The position numbers and the translations under genes are program-made. The notes beneath the pieces are model-generated. The model had not been told where the DNA came from and did not search any database. It worked only from the letters and a program-made list of their open reading frames with translations. Positions 33,301 through 45,300 of a DNA stretch of 64,000 bases are shown here, one piece after another; position 1 is the first letter of the stretch; each line of letters opens with the position of its first letter. Source of the DNA: Chrysaora quinquecirrha (Eukaryota > Cnidaria > Scyphozoa > Semaeostomeae > Pelagiidae); the NCBI GenBank assembly GCA_014526335.1, contig JACTAT010000030.1:704964-768963 (forward strand), in the 5' to 3' direction.

Positions 33301-36300
33301 TACTTAGGGTGCAAGAAAACTCCTTAGCATCTTAGCTATGAAGACCAAGAAGACATTCATAGCAACACTTCTGCCAAGAGCGATAATAGCGGTTCTGGTT
33401 CTTTTATCAATTAATAAAACTGAAACAGCAACCAAAACAAAAAATGCATAGAACGTCTACTTACGAAATAACGATGGTAAAGAACATGGCCGATTTCACT
33501 GTCTTTTTTTAAAGCGCTTTCACCTTTAATTTCGCCACCATAAAACTCTCTTCTAGTTACGGGTGTCCTAAATTAAATTAACAATATTCCGTGAGGAAAA
33601 AAACGAAGACAATCTGACGGGAGAGGCAGCCACGAGAAGGCTGCTCGAAAATAAAAAGACTTCTGAATCGTCAACATAAGAAATCTAAACAAACGTCCTA
33701 ATTGGCCCTTAAATGTGACTGCAAAATATAAACATAGGGGCCCTATGGGCATGTTCGAAGAACGACTCTGGTTGAATATAGCTATTTCGGTCAAATGATG
33801 AAAGATGTTTATCGGTATGCACAACGATGATGATAATGATTATGATGATAATGGTGGTGGTTATGATGATGATGTTGATGAACACGATGATCATGATGCT
33901 GGTTGGTAGGGGTGATTGTGGTGGTATGGTGGGTGTGGTGGTGGTGGTAGAGGTGGTTGTGGTGCTGAAGGGGTGGTTGTGGTGGTTGTGATAGGGGTGA
34001 CCGTGGTGATTGTAGGGGTGGTTGTGGTGGTGGTGATAGGGGTGGTCGAGGTGATGGTTGTAGGACTGGTTGCGGTTGTGGTGATAGGGGTGATCATGAT
34101 GCTGGTTGGTAGGGGTGATTGTGGTGGTATGGTGGGTGTGGTGGTGGTGGTAGAGGTGGTTGTGGTGCTGAAGGGGTGGTTGTGGTGGTTGTGATAGGGG
34201 TGACCGTGGTGATGGTTGTAGGGGTGGTTGTGGTGGTGGTGATAGGGGTGGTCGAGGTGATGGTTGTAGGACTGGTTGCGGTTGTGGTGATAGGGCTGAT
34301 CATGATGCTGGTTGGTAGGGGTGATTGTGGTGGTATGGTGGGTGTGGTGGTGGTGGTAGAGGTGGTTGTGGTGATGGTTCTAGAGATGATTGTGGTGGTG
34401 GTGCCGTTCTTTTAGATGTTGCACACCGTCAATGATGGTGATGGTAATCATGATGATGATTATTATTATTATTATCATTATTATTATTATTATTATGACG
34501 ATTTTCATCGTGAGGATAATAATAATGACGATTTGTTTTGAAAACTGTTTTGAAATTGCCGCTCTTTGGCAAAACTCTTTGATAAATGTTGAGAATGCGT
34601 GAAATGTCATTTACCAAAGCAAGGTGGCAATTTTCCAGTTCCATGAAGTAAACAAGGATGAGTGCTTACAGGCCGCGATTGTGAACAACTAACCGCAAAT
34701 TGCGTATCAATAGCCGAGACGATGGCCCTAATGGCATTCTTGACAATGACCCTATTGTTACACGTTTTGAATTGTTCAAGCGCTGGTTAGTTAGTAAGTT
34801 AGTAAGTGAGTGAGTGAGTGAGTGAGTGAGTGAGTGAGTGAGTGAGTGACATCCACCCCAGACCAATATGCTCGAATTCTTCGAACATAAAAATTGGCTT
34901 GAAAAGAAAAGATTTTTAAAGGAATGACGTTTTTACATACTTAAAGAATCGTATTCATGTGGTATATATGGTATATAATACCTAGGGAGCTCCAACTATA
35001 AAAAATTAACACATACTACCAACTTACCCTTGTATCATTAAATCGGCTTCAGCAATAACTGCAAGGTTAACAACAAAAACATTGTCTGCCTCAGTTCCAG
35101 CTTCTTTGTTGGCACTACAATGATTAATACATTACTTAATGACCAATAAAATACTGTCATTTTTATTTAACAAATTACCTTCATCTACAATTACATTGTT
35201 TTATTTGAAGATTTTGGTAAAGGACGAAAGATATTCACAAGAAACAAACATTTTAAGACGAATTCAGCTTTCTTGTGTCTTTAAGCATATTAGGACTAGA
35301 GACAATTCTCATTCAGAAAGCAGTTTGGAAAAAAACAGTGGAAGAACATGAAAGTATGTAACAATTGACTACACTTACCAATAGGTGGTAGTATATCTAA
35401 TAGGAAAGGGACACTAAAAACACGTTTTGCAAACGTGATTTTCCCTTAGTAGGGCTAAACTAATGAAAATTTAAGCTTTATTTATAAAATTACACAACTC
35501 TTTTGACTTAAAAGAATCTCTTTAAATAGTACGCGTGTCCACGTGTCATTGCAACAAAAATTTAAATTCAAAGAAAGCCCATCAAAATACTGTGCTTCCA
35601 TACTGTCATTATTTGCTCTGCTTGATATAATTGTAGGGAATTTGTGCAGCTAGGCTTAAATGGATACAGTAAATCCCCACATATAAAAACCAACAAAATA
35701 AGAACATTCGGGCTGATTTTTTGGAAAAAACAATAGACTAGACAATAGCCTATTGTTCACTAAACAATACCCTGAACAAAAACTTAAAATTTCTTATATG
35801 CCGGGATTTACTGTATTGTTAATGAAAATAAGAAAGACTAAAGTTACCTTGTAACATTCAATGTAAGATGCTTATTATCAACATCAACGTCCTGTGTATT
35901 AATGTCCAGCACCGTAACGATTTTCTCCTAATCAATGGAATAAGTAAAACAAAACAAATAAAGAGGTGTTGTGAAAATGACAGCAGCCTAAATTCAACAG
36001 ATATAAATGATGTAATGATGTGTCAATGACAGTGAACAGCTTTAGTTGGAACTCAGTTTAAAACTCAGTGTATGATCAGTGCCATCATAGTGGTGTCGCA
36101 TGCTCGGGAAAATACAAGTTGGAAAAATGCTATCAGGGACATAATTATGGAATCTTGCATTTCACCCGTGATACAACAGTTAAGTTTAAAATGAAGTTTG
36201 AAAAGTTTAAAGAGAAAGCAGAATGTTGTTAACTAAAACGGAAATGGAAAACTTTGCCTTGGACAGTGTCCAAAATTATACCGAACAACAATAAAAGAAA

Positions 36301-39300
36301 AGTATAAGGTTTATTACTTACAACTTTTTTCGGTTTAAGTTCGGTAAAAAGATTCTTGCAGAGAGTTTCTGTTTTACCTCCGACGACCGGAATGGCATCT
36401 TCACATGATCTAACGTCCTGGAAAAGATCAATCATTTTTATTCGTTCAATTTGTCATTGTGCTACTATGGTCGTGAACGCTAGGTCAGGAGAAAAATATA
36501 CCTGACTGCGTTGTACTGCAAATTTAAAATTTTGCAGGCTCATTGAGCTACACAAGAAAAACATATCTGCTGCCTTATGTTCTCACTGCTGTTCCAAATT
36601 CTATTAATATTTTTGGTTAAAAACTGTTTAGATTATTTCTCAAATAATCATATTTAGAAGTGTTGGTACACAGTCCAATCGCCATCTCTTGCCACAATTG
36701 CTAAGCCAAAGGCGAGACGCTAGATCCTCGGCATGATAGGGGGGGGGGGGGCTACTGGCCTAGATGTGAATGAAGAGAATTCAAACTGCAGCGTCAAGAG
36801 AGGCAAATTGCCACACAATACCATACATTAACCTGCCAACTGTTCAGCTAAGTTTTCTAAGCTTTTCAGCTTGAATGATATTACATATTTAAAAACTTCC
36901 GTGCTTATCTACAGTAACTGAAAACAAAACCAGGTCCTTGGCAATAAGACCTCGACCATTGCATATGAATTTACGGTACAATGAGACCATCTAGCCTTCA
37001 TTTCTCCATTTTTGTGGTCGCAGAGCACTACGAGGCACAATAGTTAACTAGTAAAGTAGTATCTTCCTCGACAAATTAGTATCCCCCACGATAACTCTAC
37101 CGATAATCTCAAAACAAAAAAGTAAAGAGTTTCCCACATTTGGATTCCATTGTTGCTTTAAGTTTACACAGTATCAATAACAGTATTAATTAATACAGAA
37201 ATTAAGCAAGAATATAGCAACATGTGAAAATAAATAAATACGTTAATAAATGAATAGAAAAGTATGAAACAAATAGACGACAGATAATTCAAAACAACTT
37301 AAATGAAAAATAGACCAATAAATCAATCAATCAATGAATGAAAAAATAATTAAATAGATAAATTTATTCATTCATTTGATTAACTAAAAAGTAAATGAAC
37401 TAACGAATGAATTAATTTAGAAGCTAATTGATAAATAATAATAAGCAAACCAATGCATAAACAGGTGAATGAGGAATAACATATATCTAATGCCTGATCA
37501 CTTACTCCATTAGGCAGTTTGATTAAGCTGACGTTGATTCCTGATGGTAAAACCAATCTTAAATCAGTTTGGAAGGCAGTAGCATTAGCATGATTAGTGA
37601 TTGTCACATCCAAATCCACATTTGATTTACCAAGACGAATAGTTCTAAAGAAAAATATCGAATTCAAATATAGAATAAGTCAATTTCCAGTAAGAAGTAT
37701 TATAAATCAAGTGAAATTACGATAAATCCATAAAAGAGACTCACAAGTTCTTATTACTTAAAACAGAGAGGTCGGGAATGCAGGGGTCACAGTCACGTTT
37801 GAACTCAATCTGAAATCAATAAAACAATAATCAAGTCAATTAGTCATAATGGTATTTGCAAAATTTGAATTTCGCTTATAGGAAATTCGTAAGGGATCTT
37901 AAAAAGAAAATATCAAAGGGAACTACTAGGTAATTACTCACAAATGAAGAATCGAACTTATGCACATTTTCAATCTTTTTTCCAGCAAGATGGGACTCGA
38001 GAACTGGTCGTTGATCAAGCGATGGTACTTCATCAGGCTTTACGGTCGGAGTTTGCAACTTTAAACTAAACTTCATGTCAACTGTTGGATCCGGATACGA
38101 CTGAAACTTTCCCTTTTGTAAAAATTGAAAATTTCTTTAGCTAAATAAGAGCAGCACCACGTTTTAACAGTTATAAACATTAACGTATTTTTACTCATGT
38201 TTGCGAATTTTACTCGAAGGATAAGCAAATGAGAACATCATTTAAACAATAACGCCCAGGGTAAAAGAGTTGGTTATTTACGAGTTGCATCAGTTGCACT
38301 TCCCAAAGGTCACTAGAGAGGACGAAGCAGATCTTTCCATCCAGCATCCGCCAAAATGCAAGCTTTCCAAGAATAATCTCACACCAAAAACTCTTAAAGC
38401 CCAGGTTGTTACCGAAAATTTCTTTCACTGTAGGGGTTAGTGAATTGAAGTACATCAAAGGCCAGATACCAAGATCCATGTAGGCCGACAACTGACTAAT
38501 TTTGATCAACATTTGGGTTTGTGTTCTGCCGCACCTTAAAATTTCCGCCTTTTTTAAAATTTCAGCTTTTTTAAAAAATTTTGGACTTTCTCAGAAGTTT
38601 TACCTGAAGTGAGTTAACGAAGCAGCGACTTTTGACTATTCATACTACCACATAAAAATGAATAAAAGATAAAAAAAAATAATGTAATTAGAACAAACTT
38701 TATCTGTAACAAGATATGCTGAGATTCTTCTTTGTCTGTCGGATGTGCTCACTGGAAGTGTAACTGAGTAAACGTTGGTATCTTCATATGGAAACTTAAT
38801 GCGCGGAGTTCTGCCTGGATCAACAGTCAGCTGAAGCGTTGCAGCTAAAATAAACGTTGAAAGATATACATTTATTCAAATGGTTGTTGACCCCTAAAGG
38901 GTAATCTCATTATTTTACAATAATGCATAGTTGGCCTGCGATTGAACGGCAGTGCCATCAGAGGATTTTTTGAATTTCATAATTAAGGGAACAAGGGTTA
39001 CACGGCTTGCTATTCAAATCTGAATGCAAAGTGCTTGCTGATTGATAAAATATATTTGCATTTAAAGTTTAAGTATCAACATACTTATGTCTGATGTGAG
39101 ACGTTTTGATTTCTCTTCATATCTGTAGGTCACGATTATTTTGAATCTAGACAGAAAAGATATCAAACTATCAAAAAAGGAATAATTGAGCCTTGTATTT
39201 CAGTATTCATGAAATTCAATATAAAAACACGCCAAACATAATTTGACACTGAAGAAAGCAAAGAATTAATACAACGTCCAAACTTATTTTACATCACTCG

Positions 39301-42300
39301 CTGCCCAAAGTATCAAAAGCAAAGGGAGGTATCCCAAAGGCTGTAAGTTTACAGGTGATCCATTTTCACTACCAGATCAAAAATCAGAAACCAGCTACAA
39401 CAAGGTAAAAAATATCTAAACAATTTTAACTTACTTTAAGCATCAATAATGTCAGTTCATTGCCAGTCAGGGATAAGCGTGCATCCTTGCTAGAATTTCT
39501 ACTAATTCTTTTTTTTTATTTATAAATGAGAAATATAAATTTCTGGGCACGAAGATCGATAAATAAATCGAATCAATAAACTTCAATTCCAATCTCCTGA
39601 GAAATTTATGATAATGTAGATCTTGAGGGCCTTTTTGATTAATGGAATATCCCTCCGCTTCTCCAACGATTATCTATATTTGCTTTTATAATTCATATCT
39701 CCATGTTACCAATATTCTAGCTTTCCTTTTTCATGTTTTTATATCCATCTTATTTACTTTTAACACACATTCAACAAGCCAATATGCAATTTCAGATCCC
39801 TTTCTTTCCTCATATATAAACTAACTGACTCCTAAATAACTAAATAACTTCTCTCTCTCTCAAAGTAGCTATCTATTTTTTTAAGCAGAACAAGCACCTC
39901 GTGTGATGTTCAAACCAGATATATTGTGAGCTTCACTTGACTTAAGTCGTAAAGACCTTTGCATTAAGGGCATTAAAAAAGTTTTCTCACAACTGGTAGC
40001 TGACTCATTGCTTTCAAAGGGCGTTAAAAGGTTTTTATTTTCAAAGTAAGTAATGTTTATTCTTCTAGACACTTGGATCCTTGATTTAGTTTACGACTTC
40101 TGCTGCAAGATTTGGCGTGGCACTCTTTACCAGAATTTTCGTTATTTTTTCTTTAGAAAGTACAATACATCTCTTAGGGCTAAAGGCTATCTGCGTCATC
40201 ATTTTTACATTTATTTGCAACATATGAACATTTTCTTCTTCTGAGAAAACTGAAACCTGTGGGGGACAAGTTCTCATTGCTTACTCTATAAGACGTAAAA
40301 AGTAACTAAGATATGGAAAATAGCAATCTAACCTTTTATCTTGAGCTGGATTAATCTTGGGAGGATCTGTATTTATGGATGAAATTATCCTCACAACTGG
40401 CCTTGACCTAAAACAAAATTATCCATAATCTTTCAGGGGTACTTTTGGAACATAGAATATGTGGACAAATTTGTAAAACAAACTGCTTACCCTCAGGCTC
40501 AGAATAAAAAGAGGATCATAATAAGCAGGGCGTCTATAATATATTGAAAGATATTAACGGGGGTTGAAAATAAACGGGGGGGCTCTTAAATATTGACTTT
40601 TTCTATGATGTAACAATTTACCGATTAGTTTGTTTGAAAAGACAGATTGCTTTTGTCAGATCGAAATTATTTTCCAATATTATTAAACGAAAGAATCAAA
40701 ATAAGATATGAGGGGTCTCCAAAAATGCTAAAATCGATAAACGTGCCCCGGCATATTCTACATCTGAGAGTAAGCTAATGTAGATGCATGAAGGGGGGCT
40801 CAGATGAAAAATCTAGATAGACGTTTCACGGGAAAAGATCTTCGGAATCATTCAACAAACCCGTTTGTCATAAAAACTATTCAACACACCCATTAATAAT
40901 GAAATTGCAAAGAACGTAATGTCTTAAAACAATGATAGCTTTGTGCCAGGGCGTACGAAATCATGTTAAAACAACGAAGTTCACCTTCTGTAATATTGTG
41001 AGAAGAGAGAGAGTTGGCAGGACAAGAGGACTACTCAGCTCATCATGTTTTCTAGACTGATTTGAATCAATTGTATTTACAATATTTATACTGACAGATT
41101 GCATGCTATGCGCAGTGTGCCAAGTGTGCCAAACGTGCAATACTGCACAACATTACAGTGTTTGGATATCTCAGATACCAAATTCTCTAGTTCTAATGCA
41201 AATGCATTTCTTTTCCGTTATGCTACTAATCTACTGCTTTATCCTCGTCGCCATTGTAATATTGTGAGGAGAGAGAGAGTTGGCAGGACAAGAGGACTAC
41301 TCAGCTCATGATGTTTTCTAGACTGATTTGAATCAATTGAATTTACAATATTTATACTGACAGATTGCATGCTATGCACAGTATGCCAAACGTGCAATAC
41401 TGCACTACATTACAATCTCGTCGGGACCACTTTCCACAAGCCTGCAATCAACTCAGCTGTTCATCCTTGCGAGGTCGGTAAATGAGTACCCAGATTTCTG
41501 GGGGTAATAACTGACAGTGTCCCCAATTAGAAGAAATGCTAAATACCTTGACCCTTAAATAAAGTCATTATTATTATTATTATCCTGTATCTAAAAAAAC
41601 ATGGCTTTTAAAACTGAAGAACTGTGTACAAATTTCCACCGGGAATCGACGGTTACACAGGCGAGTACTTTATGCCCCTTACTTGTACACATACAGTATT
41701 TATAACCTAAATAAAACTTCGATAAAGTTAAAAGAAAATCAGCACGAACATGGTATACAGTGGCGTGGTTTCTCTAAGTTCAGATTTTGTTTATAAAGAA
41801 GGGTGCAACAAGGACAGGGAGGGTTTGAATAAGAATGTCACAGTGGAAACATATCACTAAGAAATAATTAGTTTGGGGAGCACTAATATAGACCTGAGTG
41901 AATTTCAATCACAGAAACAAATGCATAAAACAAACCATTGTATCCATTTGAATCCATGTCCATTCCACCAGCTAGAGAGCGACCAAATGCTCTTAGCTTG
42001 CTGTCTAATTTCAAGGCTGCGATCCTCTAAAATCGATCATTGACAAAAAGATTAGACAATATAATAAGAAAATCCATCTGTGGAACCAGAATTTCCATCA
42101 ACAAAAATAATTTAATGAAAAACCAATATAAGAGACACTTTTCATAACAAATTACTTATTTGTCATGCGAAAAATCAATTCAGTTTGTTTGTTTTGGGAA
42201 AGTAAAATGTAGAAAACTTACTTGTGAGAATATTTGGTTGAGTCCTTTTGAGCTTCCGTCAAAGACATAAACAGCACCAGCCATGTTGTCTTCATAAGGA

Positions 42301-45300
42301 GCACCAACAACAATATCTAGATTTGAGAATAGTTAATCTTTGCTTAAATGAATATAATCAAGCAAACCAAACATTCATCACATTTAATGCAGCACCGAGA
42401 GAGAGAGGAATATAATTACAGGATCGCACGTTCTCTGAACTTGCTCCTTGATCCGTTTATAGTGAGCGCGCCAAATTCAAGCCAAATTTTTAAAGCATTA
42501 TTTTGGTAAAAACTACGAAACGTCACATAATCTTAGAACATTTTTCTTTATGTAAAGCAATTTAGATTTGGGAATCGCACTAGACAATCCCTGACCCGTT
42601 AAATATAATTTACAATTGCTAAAATAATGTCAACAAAAGTGAGCCCGCATTAAGCATCTTCTTAGACCTCACAAATGCTTTTAATAAATTCGACCACTAA
42701 TTGCAAAATGGGTATTTAAACAATTCTGTTTTCTTGGGGTACTTCATCAGCATCATCTATAACAAATGGAATACCCCCAAGAACCCTGTCATGGTCCATT
42801 GTTGTTTATTGTCTATGTTAATGATGTTGAGAAACGTACTACAAGAATCTAAACAAGACGTCGTTTACTGAGGACTACAAAAACGCTATATGAGATAGAG
42901 TATTATAATCGGGGGCCATTTATTAGAAACAAAAACAATAAGCTTGAGAATTTGCAGAACAGAGCGAAGATGTGTAAGCTAAGCTAAATCTAAGGGTAAC
43001 TAGGTATGTATCTAGTCGTTAGAAAAGGACCACAGAGACTATGCAAAGATAATTATGAAAGATAAATAATATGTTACCCGGTCTAACGGCTCTCCCTATC
43101 ATACATGAAACATAAGTAGCGTGATCTACAGTTGCCAAGAGTCAGGTTTGAGCATGCAAAAGAGTTTCAGCCACTAAATACGTCAGCTGACCCCTTTAGG
43201 TAACAATTTCTTTTTACTGGAGTATTGTGGATAAACAAAATGCAATGAATGACCTTGGGCCATCAACATGAAGCTAAGCCGACTTTTATAGGCCATGGTA
43301 CTTCATAAGGCTAATAGAATTCACTCAGTGCGGCTTGATTACCTATGCGTTTTATTTTCCTTCAATAAGGTGCGGAAACATTCTTACGGTTTAATAAGAG
43401 AGGGGTGACAGGGTAGTGGTACTATGGTACCAGGGCGTTGTACCTGGTACAAAATTCTGAAAAAGGGCTGAACCTGGTACCAAAAGCTCTGAAAAAAGGG
43501 TGGTACCTGGTACCTCTATCAATACAATTTCAATGCAATTTCATTCGACACAGTTTTGGACATGGATAAAAGTCTGGATTACCTGGTACCACTACCTGTG
43601 ATTTGGATGGAACTTGGTACCAAACCTTGTAGTACCGGTACCAAAAGACCCCCCTGTCATCCCCTCTAATAATGATTACAAACCATTAAAGCCATCCAAA
43701 TCTAGATCTCCAGCAGAGATAATTGCGCTACCAAAATTAGCACGTGAACTCTTCACTGTCAATTTCTGAACTAAATTCATGGTTTTCTATAAACGAAAAA
43801 AATGAATCGAATTCAAGTATCCATTACAGTTCATCTAATGGCCATTTCTTTTACCCATCGAAATAGGCAGATAAATTAAGACCTATCAGATGCATAAAAA
43901 CATCCAAATTCAAGATCAATAAATAATTAAGAGCAAATATCCTTGGGCCATAATGTAATAGTGTCCCTTGTAATCTTGCCATTTTCCGTCAACTAAATGT
44001 CAAAATATGTCCATAACAAAATGCCCAACGATGTCCAGGCAGCAATGTTTGTTATCCTGTTTTGTGAATTTCTATTAAGAAATCGTATTAAAATATCTTC
44101 TATCCCTCTGAACGAACCTAAAATCTCCAAATTTACCCACGGTTATATAATGGAATGGCCTAAAACGTACTCTCTTCAAGTACGTTATAACTCTCTTCAA
44201 GTATGAAATAGGTACATTTTCAGGAAAACGCAGTAGTTTTATAAATTTATGTATGAAGAAGTACACGACGAAGAAATTCATTTCTAATTACGACGAATCC
44301 ATGTTAATACAGTATTCAACAAATCAATTAGACCAGTCCATTTTTTTTTAAACTTTTCGGGCCTATCAAAGGTCCATCATCAGTCAAATTAAATAAGAAT
44401 TTTCAACTTAATTTATACTAATCTAAGACAATAATAATTGCAAGGGAAAAACAAATTACAGATTTAAAGCAAATTGAGGAATGTTACAGTGATAAGGTAC
44501 CTAGGGACTACTAATAAAGAAACCGAGTGATGGAAAAATAAAACAGAAACAATAGACAAGGGCAAATAACAAGAAAAAATTAGAATAATTCAAGGGGGAT
44601 GGAAGACTGTTGGGAGTTAAGAAGCGGGTGGTCACGTAAAATGAGTAGACTTTCATGAATGAGAAGATCATGTGAATTGTTGGCTTTAGAAAGAATGGAG
44701 AAATCCTCAAGAGAAGCAGAATGACCAGACTGGGAGATGTGTTCAAGAATGGATGATTGATTAACATTCCTCAATTTGCTTTAAATCTGTAATTTGTTTT
44801 TCCCTTGCAATTATTATTGTCTTAGATTAGTATAAATTAAGTTGAAAATTCTTATTTAATTTGACTGATGATGGACCTTTGATAGGCCCGAAACGTTTCA
44901 AAAAAATGGACTGGTCTAATTGATTTGTTGAATACTGTATTAACATGGATTCGTCGTAATTAAAAATGAACTTCTTCGTCGTGTACTTCTTCATACATAA
45001 ATCTCTTCAAGTATGTAATTAATTCTCTACGTAAATATAAGACATATTTTACAGCTGCACAATCAAGTGAAATAAATATAAAAAATACCTCTCCAGATCT
45101 CAAATAAACATAAACCATGCCTTCTTCTGCAGCCTCGTTTTGATGAAATGGCGCACCAACCAATAGATAGGAGTAGCTGCAAAAGATGAATAGACCATTT
45201 CAACTATGGGCCTCGTTTTCAAAATAATTGAAAATAAGGTCATAGAGAGATTTCGACTTCAGAGTTGAATTCAGCACCTTCTTTTTAGTGTTGAGGCAAA

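Larger units (their letters stand above)
44210..45010 (-). mobile_element. Penelope-like retroelement fragment with inverted termini
   Basis: The central part encodes on the minus strand the C-terminal end of a GIY-YIG endonuclease. It is flanked by a left terminal sequence (44210-44490) and an inverted copy at the right (44763-45010). Each carries a CTGATGA...GAAA hammerhead-like core. Penelope-like elements are known to have such terminal repeats with hammerhead ribozymes and to insert with rearranged or inverted ends. The reverse transcriptase is absent, so the copy is 5'-truncated. Confidence 0.7.

Noticed and set aside
33891..34415. Overlapping Gly/Val-rich and Thr/Pro-rich ORFs on both strands
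   Set aside because: They are produced by the G-rich minisatellite and have no independent coding signal.
38210..38512. Minus-strand ORF of 100 residues between integrin thigh exons
   Set aside because: Does not match the integrin frame and shows no known motif; may be a repeat fragment.
40625..40670. Minus-strand stretch [14 protein letters not shown] with correct phases for the missing blade-7 exon
   Set aside because: No AG acceptor precedes it, and the expected GAY/GSY motif is absent; the phase fit is likely chance.
41099..41311. Plus-strand ORF of 70 residues
   Set aside because: Lies in a locally duplicated repeat block with an ATT tail.
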